Positions 44,454-53,026 of a stretch of DNA of 64,000 nucleotides are shown here, piece by piece (within the stretch, counting starts at the first letter, position 1; each line of letters begins with the position of its first letter). Origin of the DNA: Salegentibacter sp. 24 (lineage in GTDB: Bacteria; Bacteroidota; Bacteroidia; Flavobacteriales; Flavobacteriaceae). The notes beneath the pieces are model-generated. The model was not told where the DNA came from, did not search any database, and worked only from the letters and a program-made list of their open reading frames with translations. The DNA is taken from assembly GCF_004362395.1 (NCBI RefSeq), contig NZ_SNWE01000015.1:1-64000 (forward strand). The letters are read 5' to 3'. The translations under genes were made by a program, and so were the position numbers.

Positions 44454-44868
44454 AATCGTTACTTTTAGATAGGTTGGCAATATAGATTGCTTAATTTTAT
44501 TTTAAAAGCCTTACAGGATATTTATGAGATGATATCTATTGATAATCCCGAATCCATTTACTATTACAAGTTATTCAGATAAAAAAATTTAACCAGAGAA
44601 ATTCTAAAATAGAAGCTTTTAAACTTAGTCTTGGTAAGTATTGTTTCCTGGAGACCAGTTCTTAAAAGATAATCCTCAATTTTACCGAATTTTTTATTAA
44701 ATTAGAATCTTGAAATCTTTCATTATCAAGTGTTTTTGAAAGAGATTGTACCCACCCCCTAAATTTTATAATGCCCTCCCGATTTTCTTAACCTATAGTA
44801 TGCTATTATCCAAATGAGATATATAGGCTCATACTATTGTTTTGAATATTGTAAACCACCTGTGCTAA
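44454..44868. other. Divergent intergenic region
   Basis: About 415 bases separate the PLP-enzyme gene (minus strand) from the LytTR regulator gene (plus strand), so promoters for both should be here. I found no clear palindrome, TAnnTTTG element or small gene that I could defend. Confidence 0.4.
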
Positions 44869-45615
44869 ATGATCCATCCAATCCATATATTAATAGTCGA
44901 GGATGAAATGATTATTGCTGCAAACATTTCCCTGCAACTTAGCGAAATGGGCTACGAAGTTTCAGGCATAATTCCCAGGGGTGATGATGCCTTGAATCAT
45001 GTAAAGAGTAATCCTCCGGATATCGTATTAATCGATATCCAACTTAAAGGAGAACTCGATGGGATTGAAACTGCTCAGAAAATGCAGAAATTCCATAGTA
45101 ATCTGGCCATTATTTATCTTACTGCAAATGCCGACGAAGCCAATTTCAACAGGGCTAAGGAGACACATCCTTATGCTTTTATTTCAAAACCATTTAAGAG
45201 GTTGGATTTACAAAGAAGCATTGAGCTAACCATTAATCAGTTAAAATGTAATATTACCACTGCTGCAAATGGATCGAAATTTCAAAACTCTACTTTCGTT
45301 TTAAAAGAATGTTTATTTATACGGCATCAGGAAACGATGGTCAAGGTTGATATTAAGGCCATACGTTATATAGAGGCCGATCGCAACTACTGCAGAATAT
45401 TTTCTAACGAAAAAGAATATTTAATGGTAACCACACTTAAAGATATGGACAGAAAACTGCCTCAAAGACATTTTTTCAGAATCCATAGGTCTTATATAAT
45501 TAACCTTTCCAAAATAGACGAGATAGCTGGGACACACGTGGTAATTGCTAAAAAAGCAATTCCCATGTCTAAAGGTTTGCGACCCGAGCTTCTAAAAAGG
45601 CTGCAAACCATTTAA
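44869..45615 (+). CDS. LytTR-type response regulator
   Basis: The 248-residue protein has a receiver domain (1 to about 125) with EDEMI acidic residues, Asp56 (IVLIDIQLKGELDG) and Lys in FISKPFKRLD, and a LytTR DNA-binding domain (about 145-245: IRYIEADRNYCRIF, FFRIHRSYIINLSKID). No kinase lies beside it. A HisKA_2-type sensor kinase at 50742..52703 closes the same gene block and is a candidate partner. The run of secreted-protein genes begins 117 bases downstream, so control of that operon is likely. Confidence 0.92.
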   Translation: MIHPIHILIVEDEMIIAANISLQLSEMGYEVSGIIPRGDDALNHVKSNPPDIVLIDIQLKGELDGIETAQKMQKFHSNLAIIYLTANADEANFNRAKETHPYAFISKPFKRLDLQRSIELTINQLKCNITTAANGSKFQNSTFVLKECLFIRHQETMVKVDIKAIRYIEADRNYCRIFSNEKEYLMVTTLKDMDRKLPQRHFFRIHRSYIINLSKIDEIAGTHVVIAKKAIPMSKGLRPELLKRLQTI

Positions 45616-45732
45616 GCCTTTGATAAAAATAATGTCCATTAGGACAGTATTTCAGTCTGTTCATCCTAAACCATTTGTTTTCAGTTATTTCCAAAAGTAA
45701 ATTGTCTTATAATTATTTAAAACCAGGAAATT

Positions 45733-46509
45733 ATGAAAACTGTAAAATTTAATGTCTTGCTTTTTGCAATTGTAGCATTGCAAACCACCAACCTCTTTTC
45801 TCAAAATACTAATCAAGCCTTTTGGGTACACGAAGACCAGGTAAAACCTGCTATGCAAAAAGAGTATGAAGCCGTTACCAAAGATTTTATTGCTGCCTGC
45901 AAAGAGCATAATCTTAAAGATGCAGACTGGGCTACGGCAAGTATTGATGATGGAAAATATTTAAGTATATCACCCATTGATAATATGGCCGATTTTGATA
46001 AAAACCCTATGGCACCATTGGTTGAAAAAATGGGAGAAGAAAACTTCAGAGCCATATTTGATCGTTTTAATGAATGTTATGATACCCACCGTGATTATAT
46101 GGTGTATTTAATAGACGAACTCTCTTATATGCCTAACGGGCTTACCACGAATACCGTGGGGGAGGATTACCGAAAATGGCACTTTTTTCACGTGGCACCA
46201 AAAAATGTGGCCAAGCTTAGAGATAAGATGAAAGAAATCAAATCCTTATATGAAACCAAAGGTGCTAAACAACATTATAGAATCTACCGCAGTGGGTTTG
46301 GAAGTAATGGCGATTATTATCTCGCGGTAATTTCAGCAAAAGATGCGCAATCTTACGCAAAAACTTCTGCAGAAACAGATGAACTTCTTGGTGAAGAAGG
46401 TGAAAAGGTATTTGATGAAATGATGCAGTACGTTCATAAATACGAAACTAAAACAGGCCGTATGCGTCCCGATTTAGCTTACTCCGCAATTACTGACTTT
46501 AAAGATTGA
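45733..46509 (+). CDS. Secreted protein with two ABM-like repeats, unknown function
   Basis: The 258-residue protein has a signal peptide (MKTVKFNVLLFAIVALQTTNLFSQ). The mature chain holds two similar units, about 27-120 (AFWVHEDQVKPAMQKEYEAV, then KYLSISPIDNMADFDK) and about 145-240 (WHFFHVAPKNVAKLRDKMKE, then DYYLAVISAKDAQSYAK). Each has the beta-alpha-beta pattern of dimeric alpha/beta-barrel (ABM, NIPSNAP-like) folds. No catalytic residues are recognised. First gene of the secreted-protein operon, 4 bases before the next gene. Confidence 0.7.
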   Translation: MKTVKFNVLLFAIVALQTTNLFSQNTNQAFWVHEDQVKPAMQKEYEAVTKDFIAACKEHNLKDADWATASIDDGKYLSISPIDNMADFDKNPMAPLVEKMGEENFRAIFDRFNECYDTHRDYMVYLIDELSYMPNGLTTNTVGEDYRKWHFFHVAPKNVAKLRDKMKEIKSLYETKGAKQHYRIYRSGFGSNGDYYLAVISAKDAQSYAKTSAETDELLGEEGEKVFDEMMQYVHKYETKTGRMRPDLAYSAITDFKD

Positions 46510-46512
46510 ACG

Positions 46513-46923
46513 ATGAAAACATTACCGCTATATTTTTTCTCTTTGCTAACTGTATTGCTTTGGTCAAACTACTTGCAGGGACAAAACAATGAAATTGTTG
46601 TTAAACAGGTATATGAAGTTTTACAAAATAACAAGGCAACTTCAAATGAGATTTCAGCAATAGCAAACGGAATAAATTGGGATGAAGTAAAAAGCGAAAA
46701 AAGAATCAAAGGCAGGTACAACATTTCCCTTAGTTCAATAATGGAAAATGAATGGGAAAGCATATTGTTTAAAATCCTCAAATTTCAAATACCTCAGAAG
46801 AATAAGGTAATGGTAAGCGGAACAGTAAATGGTCGCAAACTCACAGAATGTGAATTTATCTCTACCCAGTTTAAACATTATTGGTCTTTAAAAGATGGTA
46901 AAATCGTCCATTTCTTAGAATAA
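46513..46923 (+). CDS. Secreted NTF2/SnoaL-like protein
   Basis: The 136-residue protein has a signal peptide (MKTLPLYFFSLLTVLLWSNYLQG). The mature part has the SnoaL/NTF2 layout: VKQVYEVLQNN helix, INWDEV strand, and the C-terminal KHYWSLKDGKIVHFLE. It matches the pattern of the C-terminal half of the cupin-SnoaL gene at 49833. Such folds serve as cyclases, isomerases or binding proteins. It starts 3 bases after the previous stop, so co-translated. Confidence 0.65.
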   Translation: MKTLPLYFFSLLTVLLWSNYLQGQNNEIVVKQVYEVLQNNKATSNEISAIANGINWDEVKSEKRIKGRYNISLSSIMENEWESILFKILKFQIPQKNKVMVSGTVNGRKLTECEFISTQFKHYWSLKDGKIVHFLE

Positions 46924-46939
46924 CTAAAAAACACGAATC

Positions 46940-47434
46940 ATGAAAAACTTAGTATCATTTGCTCTTGCAACAATCATATTCATAGCCTTTAATCCACAGG
47001 AGAAACGCTATACACAGCAATCAGCAGAAATAGACACTTATAAGAAAGTTCTGGAAGCTTATGAGGAAAGGGATTGGGAATCCATGGCTTTACATTATGC
47101 TGATACGGCTAAAATAATGAACAACGTGGAGGAAAAACATGCACAAAACCTCTCGCAGTTCTTAGCCCAAACCAAAGAAGATGCAATCCAGTTTTCAAAC
47201 TGGAAGTTTGTAGATACTGAATCCGAATACGAAATGGTAGTAACCGATAAAGGAGAAACCTGGGTGAACTTTTGGGGCCTTTGGCAGGGTACTTTTAAAG
47301 CTAATAATAAAGTATATAAAATTCCCACCCATATTACCGCTGAATTTGTAAACGGAAAAATAGTGAGGGAAGCCGGTTACTGGGATGTTTCAAAAATATT
47401 ATTGGACATCCAGCAGCTCCAGACAGAGGAATAA
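46940..47434 (+). CDS. Secreted NTF2/SnoaL-like protein
   Basis: The 164-residue protein starts with a short hydrophobic leader (MKNLVSFALATIIFIAF). It then follows an NTF2 pattern: IDTYKKVLEAYEERDWESMALHYAD, a central strand region, and THITAEFVNGKIVREAGYWDVSKIL at the end. It is the second NTF2-type protein in this operon and differs clearly from the one before. Activity unknown. Confidence 0.7.
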   Translation: MKNLVSFALATIIFIAFNPQEKRYTQQSAEIDTYKKVLEAYEERDWESMALHYADTAKIMNNVEEKHAQNLSQFLAQTKEDAIQFSNWKFVDTESEYEMVVTDKGETWVNFWGLWQGTFKANNKVYKIPTHITAEFVNGKIVREAGYWDVSKILLDIQQLQTEE

Positions 47435-47503
47435 GATTTATCGGAAAAAAACATAGGGAATTAAGTTGCTCTTAAAAAGATATATAATTCAAAATTTGAT
47501 GAA

Positions 47504-48445
47504 ATGATGAAGACGGTTGGAATAATAGGAGGTTCAGGCTTTATTGGGAGCTACATCACCAGAAAATTTTTGAAAGAAGGCTTCCAGGTAAAAGTCTCGG
47601 TTACTGATATCAATAAAAGTGAAAAGTATCAGCACCTTTTTGATCTTAAAAATTCAGAAAACCTCAATATACGGGGATTTAGATTAGAGAATTTAGATAT
47701 TTTAAAGGAGTTCATAAAGGATTGTGACATCATAATTCACAGCGGCACCCCATTCCAACTCGCTGTGAAAAATCCGCAAACTGAACTTTTTGACCCCACT
47801 ATAAAAGGAACCCAGAATTTCCTTGAAGCCATAAGCCAATATCCACAGCTTGAAAAAGTTATTTTTATCGCTTCCGTTGCAGCCTGGAATACAAATTTCC
47901 CAATGCCCGCAGAAGGCAAGAGCTATAACGATACTTTTGATGAAAATCACATCAGGTTTAGTAGTGAACAAAGTCATCCGTATGCCCAGGCTAAATTTAT
48001 GGCCAACCAGGTAGTGATAGAATTCATCAACCATAATCCAGACCCTCCCTTTGAAATTTGTTCGGTTTCTCCGGTAATGGTTATGGGTAAATCTTTATCC
48101 TCCAGAGAAGATTCTACCTCCACCGGCTTACAATTCCTTATTAAGAATAAAATTGCTCCAGATGATTTTATTCAGAGCATTTATGACAACAACATACCCT
48201 TTGCGGTTGTAGATGTGGAAGATGTGGCACATGCAACTTACAGTGCCGCCACAAGAAAAGGTTTGCATGGAAAAGACTACCTCTTAACTAGTGAGACCTA
48301 TAAAGTGTGGGATATTCACCTGATGCTAAATAAAAAGGAACCCAAAGAAAAAGCGAAAATCGTCTATAAAAACGATCTGGCAAAAACTGATCTGGGTATT
48401 CAATTCCGGCCCGTAAAAGAAACATTACACAACTATTCAAGCTAA
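47504..48445 (+). CDS. NAD(P)-dependent epimerase/dehydratase (extended SDR)
   Basis: The 313-residue cytoplasmic protein has the Rossmann nucleotide motif GIIGGSGFIGSYITRKFL and the catalytic YAQAK (YxxxK) near residue 163, with a dihydroflavonol-reductase-like substrate region (SVSPVMVMGKSL). It reduces or epimerises a carbonyl or sugar-like substrate. Two adjacent ATGs are possible starts. It lies between genes for secreted proteins, so a link between a cytosolic and an extracellular reaction is possible. Confidence 0.88.
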   Translation: MMKTVGIIGGSGFIGSYITRKFLKEGFQVKVSVTDINKSEKYQHLFDLKNSENLNIRGFRLENLDILKEFIKDCDIIIHSGTPFQLAVKNPQTELFDPTIKGTQNFLEAISQYPQLEKVIFIASVAAWNTNFPMPAEGKSYNDTFDENHIRFSSEQSHPYAQAKFMANQVVIEFINHNPDPPFEICSVSPVMVMGKSLSSREDSTSTGLQFLIKNKIAPDDFIQSIYDNNIPFAVVDVEDVAHATYSAATRKGLHGKDYLLTSETYKVWDIHLMLNKKEPKEKAKIVYKNDLAKTDLGIQFRPVKETLHNYSS

Positions 48446-48471
48446 AAAAACTAATTTAAAAATCCTCACTT

Positions 48472-49254
48472 ATGAAAAAATTATTAATGCTAAGCCTACT
48501 CTTTCTGATTGGCTATCCTAGTATTGCTCAGGATAAACTTTATTTAATTTTTGAGTTTATGAAAGTGGATAATGAACTGGAACAGGCCTATATGGAAACG
48601 GAATTATTCTGGGAAGGAATTCACAAGCAACGGGTTGAAAATGGAGATATTTTGGGATGGGACCTATGGAGTTTACAACCTGGAGGAGAAAATCAGGGAT
48701 ACCAATACCTTACGGTAAGCCTATACAATGATCCCGTAAAAATGATGAGTGGTACAGGGAATTTTCAGGCAGCTTTAGAAGCAGCTTACCCGGTCATGTC
48801 CGAAGAAGATCGCATTGCAAAATTTTATAATACTGCAAAATCAAGAGCCCTGGAGGTAAGGGTATATCTTGAACAAATAGCTGTCACTGAAGACGATTTT
48901 GAAATGCCCTTAGGGACTATTGCCGGAATTAATTTAATGAAAGCAACAGGTGGAGATTCTGAAAAATACGAAAGATTTGAAACAGAAATTTTCCAGCCTA
49001 TACATCAGAAAGAAATTGAGGAGGGAAAAATGGAAAACTGGAGTTTGATGCGATATATGCTACCGGTTGGAAGTGATGTTTACGCCTCACATATTACCGT
49101 GGATATGTATAGAGATTACCACCAGTTATTTAAAGGATGGACTCAGCCCGGACCATCTATGTCTGAGGACCTACTACAAAAAATCCAGGAAGGTTTAAGC
49201 TCAAGAGATTTGAAATATAAATACATGGCTACGCTTATAAGAAAAGTGAGATAA
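48472..49254 (+). CDS. Secreted protein, ABM-like, unknown function
   Basis: The 260-residue protein has a signal peptide (MKKLLMLSLLFLIGYPSIAQ) and is similar in length and layout to the product of 45733..46509, with a first unit around 22-110 (YLIFEFMKVDNELEQAYME, YQYLTVSLYNDPVKMMS) and a second around 145-255 (GINLMKATGGDSEKYERFE, YASHITVDMYRDYHQLFK). It may be a diverged paralogue. Function not recognised. Confidence 0.65.
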   Translation: MKKLLMLSLLFLIGYPSIAQDKLYLIFEFMKVDNELEQAYMETELFWEGIHKQRVENGDILGWDLWSLQPGGENQGYQYLTVSLYNDPVKMMSGTGNFQAALEAAYPVMSEEDRIAKFYNTAKSRALEVRVYLEQIAVTEDDFEMPLGTIAGINLMKATGGDSEKYERFETEIFQPIHQKEIEEGKMENWSLMRYMLPVGSDVYASHITVDMYRDYHQLFKGWTQPGPSMSEDLLQKIQEGLSSRDLKYKYMATLIRKVR

Positions 49255-49409
49255 TAATTAGAAGAAGTAGCGACAAGACCATTTCAAAACTGAAAACACT
49301 TCATCAACTTTAAAGAACCGCGCCGCTTTTGATTAACCTGAATATTCACAAGCTGATTCGGCTTTTCAGTAGAAATGAAAGAATAGATTATTTAATGAAA
49401 TTTTTAATT

Positions 49410-49814
49410 ATGAAAAAGTTAAACCAAAAACCTGAATATTTTAAACTTCGCCCGGAAGTCGAAGAAACATATGGCTATTCCCATGCCGTAAAAATTGGCA
49501 ACAGTATAAAAATTTCCGGTGCCGTAAGCATGGACGATCAAGGCAATCCGACTGCCGTAGGTGATTTTGAACAACAAATGAAAAACTGCTATTGTGATCT
49601 TGAAAAAATACTGAAACACTTCAACTGCACTTTTGATGATGTGGTCAAGGAAGATGTGTTTACCACCAACATGCCAGGGTTTCTTGAAGTGGCGGGTTAC
49701 AGAACTGAAATTTATAAAAACCACTTCCCTACCGGCTCCTGGCTTGGTGTAAAGGAATTGGCCTTACCGGAACTTTTGATTGAAATAGAACTGGAGGTGC
49801 ATAAACCTGAATAA
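49410..49814 (+). CDS. RidA/YjgF-family protein
   Basis: The start at 49410 (MKKLNQKPEYFKLRPEVEET) gives 134 residues, the family size; the longer frame back to 49329 adds an unlike leader. Motifs are GYSHAVKIGNSIKISGAVSMDDQGN, DVVKEDVFTTNM and GSWLGVKELALPELLIEIE, where the usual R-x-x-V-x-V-x-x-L-P part is reshaped (no catalytic Arg is evident; GVKELALP). RidA proteins hydrolyse reactive enamines/imines; this divergent member may do something else. Confidence 0.85.
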   Translation: MKKLNQKPEYFKLRPEVEETYGYSHAVKIGNSIKISGAVSMDDQGNPTAVGDFEQQMKNCYCDLEKILKHFNCTFDDVVKEDVFTTNMPGFLEVAGYRTEIYKNHFPTGSWLGVKELALPELLIEIELEVHKPE

Positions 49815-49832
49815 AATTTTAAAAAAACCAAC

Positions 49833-50693
49833 ATGAAAACAATTAAAAATTATCTCGTTTTACTAGTCTTCCTAATAGCAACAGTAGCCGTTTTCGGACA
49901 GGAAAACAAGGCACATCAAAAAATAGATTATAAAACAGGTGATCCTGCTACCTGGCCTGCAGAACTGGATGCCGTTAGAGCTGCTCCAAAGAATCATAAA
50001 ATTTTAATGGAAAATGACCAGGTCCGGGTACTCGAAGTTTCCCTGGCTCCTGATGAAAAAGAACCACTTCACTACCACAAATGGCCGAGTGTTTTATATA
50101 TACAGGAAGCTGGAGATTTTATTGATTATGACAGTGAAGGCAAAGTAATTTTTGACACCCGGAAACTGCCCGAACCCTTAAGCCTTCCGCTAACCATGCA
50201 AAAGGAACCGGAAGCACCGCATGCTGTTGTGAACCTGAGCAAGACAAAACCTATACGGCTCATTCGGGTGGAGCTGAAACCGCAAAGTTCAAATAAAAAT
50301 ACAACCATAATTGACGGTCTCTATAAGGCCTTTTCTGCCGGCGATATTCCCGCGGTTCTGGGCGCAATGGATGCAAACATTCTCTGGAATGAAGCCGAAG
50401 GAAATCGTTACGCTGACGGCAATCCATATACGGGCCCGGATGCTGTCCTTAATGGTGTTTTCTCACGTATAGGAGCAGATCACGAATATTTCAAACTTGA
50501 ATATATTGAGCTCCATGAAATGAGCAACAATAAGGTATTAGCTACCCTACGCTATAATGCTAAAGTCAAAGAAACCGGCAAAACTTATAATGCACAGGCG
50601 GCGCACCTTTGGACCTTAAAAAATGGAAAAGTTAGTGCCTTTCAACAGTATGTGGATACTAAAAAGTTGTATGATGCCATGGGAAATCAATAA
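49833..50693 (+). CDS. Secreted cupin-SnoaL fusion protein
   Basis: The 286-residue protein has a signal peptide (MKTIKNYLVLLVFLIATVAVFG). Residues about 55-155 form a cupin-like unit (MENDQVRVLEVSLAPDEKEP, LHYHKWPSVLYIQ with a possible metal-binding His pair, and PHAVVNLSKTKPIRLIRVE). Residues about 160-286 form a SnoaL/NTF2 domain (IIDGLYKAFSAGDIPAVLGAMD, AHLWTLKNGKVSAFQQYVDTKKL). It is the last gene of the operon and its C-terminal half resembles the protein at 46513. Function unknown. Confidence 0.75.
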   Translation: MKTIKNYLVLLVFLIATVAVFGQENKAHQKIDYKTGDPATWPAELDAVRAAPKNHKILMENDQVRVLEVSLAPDEKEPLHYHKWPSVLYIQEAGDFIDYDSEGKVIFDTRKLPEPLSLPLTMQKEPEAPHAVVNLSKTKPIRLIRVELKPQSSNKNTTIIDGLYKAFSAGDIPAVLGAMDANILWNEAEGNRYADGNPYTGPDAVLNGVFSRIGADHEYFKLEYIELHEMSNNKVLATLRYNAKVKETGKTYNAQAAHLWTLKNGKVSAFQQYVDTKKLYDAMGNQ

Positions 50694-50741
50694 ATGAATG
50701 GCGATGAACAAATCGTATTAAGCACCTATATTTACTTAAAA

Positions 50742-52703
50742 TCAAGGAAGTCTGTGTACCTTAAAATTAAATAAATATTGAGTACCGGAAGTATAAATCA
50801 CCTTCATGGTCCCATCTAATTGCTTGGTAAGCAGATCGATTAGTTTTTTCCCAAAGCCCGTTCCTTTAACGGGTTCATCTTGTGTTTGACCAATCCCATT
50901 ATCTTTAACTAAAAGTTGAATTTCGTGAGGCGATTTTTTATCTAAAACTATAGTAATTTCTCCCTTGTATTTATTAGGAAAAGCGTATTTAAGACTATTT
51001 GTTAATAATTCATTGACTATCAACCCCAGTGGGACTGCAGTGTCTACATCTAGGTGCAACTCCGACATTTTATAATTTATATTAATATGTTTCTCTTGAC
51101 CAAAAGAATCCAGAACATGGCTGCCAAGATTCACGAAATAATCCTTCATCTCGATGGAGGAAAGATGATTGTTTTGATATAAGCGCTGATGAATTATGCT
51201 CATAGAATACACCCTGTTTTGGCTTTCCTTCATAGCACTCACAATATTGGGATCTTTAATTTGTGCGGTTTGCAGGGCCAAAAGACTGGAAACTACCTCG
51301 AGATTGTTTTTAACTCTATGGTGAATTTCTTTGAGCAGAAATCCCTTTTCTACATTTTGTTTTCGTAAAAGTCTATTTTTCTTTCTGTTATTGCTAAAAC
51401 TGACAAATAAAACCAGTAACATCAGAAATAATAAGCCGGCGATAAGACTGGTAAGATTTTGACTTGTTCGTTGTTGCAGCAGTTTTGTTTCCTGAAGTTG
51501 AATAGTATTCTCCTTTTGTGCTACTTCAAATTCAGTTTGAAGCTGAGCGATTCTTTGATCTGCTTCTGCTGTAAAAACAATACTATTCAGGGAGTCAAAT
51601 TTAGCAAAGGCCGCATAAGCTTCTTTATACTGCTCATTTTGAGCATAAGCTCTTCCCAGGCTTTTATAGGCTTTACTGAGAAAAAAACCATCGCCAAAAT
51701 TCGGAGTAGCTACTTCAATAGATTTTTGAATGTTTTCTATGGCGGCAGGATAGTTGTTGGTCTGGATCTGTAATTCACCAACAGAAAGATAGGAACGCAT
51801 TAGCATAAAAGCATTATCTAAAAGATAGGCATATTTTATGGCATTTTCACCAGCTGCCTCAGCCCTTTCAAATTGATTTAAAAAGGCATAAAGCTCTACC
51901 AGAGAAATATAGACATCGCTTAAATTATTATAAAAACCATAGCGTTCCCCAATGTCTATGGAACGCCTATAGTATTCCATAGCCTTCTTATATTGTTTAA
52001 GGCTTAAGTAATTATTACCAACTACATAAAGTGTAAAATCATAATCAAGATCAACTACATTACGTTCTTCAAAAAAAGAAAGGGCTTTTAAGCCATACTC
52101 CAGACCTTCCTTGTACTTTTCCTGTTTCCAGAACAAATTACTGAGATCACTATAGGCAAGCCCGATTGCTTTTTTATCATTCAACTTTTCTCCTAAACGT
52201 AAAGATTCGAGGGCAAAATCGGCAGCTCTCCCTAATTGCCCTCGGCGTTCATATACGTAGCCCAGCTGGGTATTGAGAAAGGCCAGATCACTTTCTTCAA
52301 CTTTTGCTTTAGCTTCAATAAGGATTTCTTCGGCAGCATCTAGTTTTTCCTGCCGCAACAAAATAGCGGCCTGGGTAACCTGAAATCTCCCGTTCCAAAG
52401 TGGGTTACTTTTTTTGGAAGAAAGCTTCAATCCATTTTCAGTGAATTTTAGTGCAGTATTTAGATTTCTGGTGTGCCAATAATAAGCCAGATCGTTTAAT
52501 ACCTCAAACTTAAGGGTATCAGCCTGAATTTTACTAAGCGAAGCTTCCAGCTCTTCTAAATATGAAAACCCAAAATTATCGGTTTCTACAAATACTTTCT
52601 GGTAGGGGTCAACTTTAGCAGAATCAAAGATCTGCCCATAGCTCAATGGACGGAAAAACACCGAAAAGAAAAGCAATAGTATTATTTTCCTCTTTATAAT
52701 CAA
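50742..52703 (-). CDS. TPR-containing sensor histidine kinase (HisKA_2/HWE type)
   Basis: The 653-residue protein starts with TTG at 52703 (IIKRKIILLLFFSVFFRPLSYG); no in-frame ATG lies between the upstream stop and this signal-like leader. Residues about 35-400 contain TPR repeats (KKAMEYYRRSIDIGERYGFY, AAIENIQKSIEVA). A coiled linker and membrane helix (about 415-440) precede the HisKA_2 motif EIHHRVKNNLEVV with His462 as likely phosphosite, then HATPase_c (GLIVNELLTNSLKYAFP, DNGIG, GTGFGKKLIDLL). It has no adjacent response regulator, but a LytTR regulator is encoded at the other end of the same block. Confidence 0.9.
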   Translation of the reverse strand: MIIKRKIILLLFFSVFFRPLSYGQIFDSAKVDPYQKVFVETDNFGFSYLEELEASLSKIQADTLKFEVLNDLAYYWHTRNLNTALKFTENGLKLSSKKSNPLWNGRFQVTQAAILLRQEKLDAAEEILIEAKAKVEESDLAFLNTQLGYVYERRGQLGRAADFALESLRLGEKLNDKKAIGLAYSDLSNLFWKQEKYKEGLEYGLKALSFFEERNVVDLDYDFTLYVVGNNYLSLKQYKKAMEYYRRSIDIGERYGFYNNLSDVYISLVELYAFLNQFERAEAAGENAIKYAYLLDNAFMLMRSYLSVGELQIQTNNYPAAIENIQKSIEVATPNFGDGFFLSKAYKSLGRAYAQNEQYKEAYAAFAKFDSLNSIVFTAEADQRIAQLQTEFEVAQKENTIQLQETKLLQQRTSQNLTSLIAGLLFLMLLVLFVSFSNNRKKNRLLRKQNVEKGFLLKEIHHRVKNNLEVVSSLLALQTAQIKDPNIVSAMKESQNRVYSMSIIHQRLYQNNHLSSIEMKDYFVNLGSHVLDSFGQEKHININYKMSELHLDVDTAVPLGLIVNELLTNSLKYAFPNKYKGEITIVLDKKSPHEIQLLVKDNGIGQTQDEPVKGTGFGKKLIDLLTKQLDGTMKVIYTSGTQYLFNFKVHRLP

Positions 52704-53003
52704 GGATTGAAATGTTAAGACAACAACATAAATATACCACTAAATAACTGTAATTAAACATGTTATTAAATTAAAGACATAAAGATAATCCCTGAAATTA
52801 TGAAGAATATTTTTTTGAGATTTTATCCTCTAGAATACATGACATACTTTTTTAAAGCAACATTTTGGAAAAAAGAAAGACCATACTTTTAGAAAACAGG
52901 TCATTGCTGTCCCATTAAAGTTTAAAATAGTTCTTTGAAATGTTTGAAATATAGTTAGTTACAGAGGTTTTATAAGCGAACGGACTTGAAAGACATAGTT
53001 TTG

Positions 53004-53021
53004 TATCAGATGTATCTGATA
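53004..53021. promoter_or_regulatory. Palindrome at the transposase start
   Basis: TATCAGAT-GT-ATCTGATA is a perfect inverted repeat with 8-bp arms that ends 5 bases before the transposase ATG. As RNA it would fold over the ribosome-binding region, as in other IS elements that keep transposase translation low. As DNA it could bind a regulator. Confidence 0.5.
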
Positions 53022-53026
53022 TTCAT

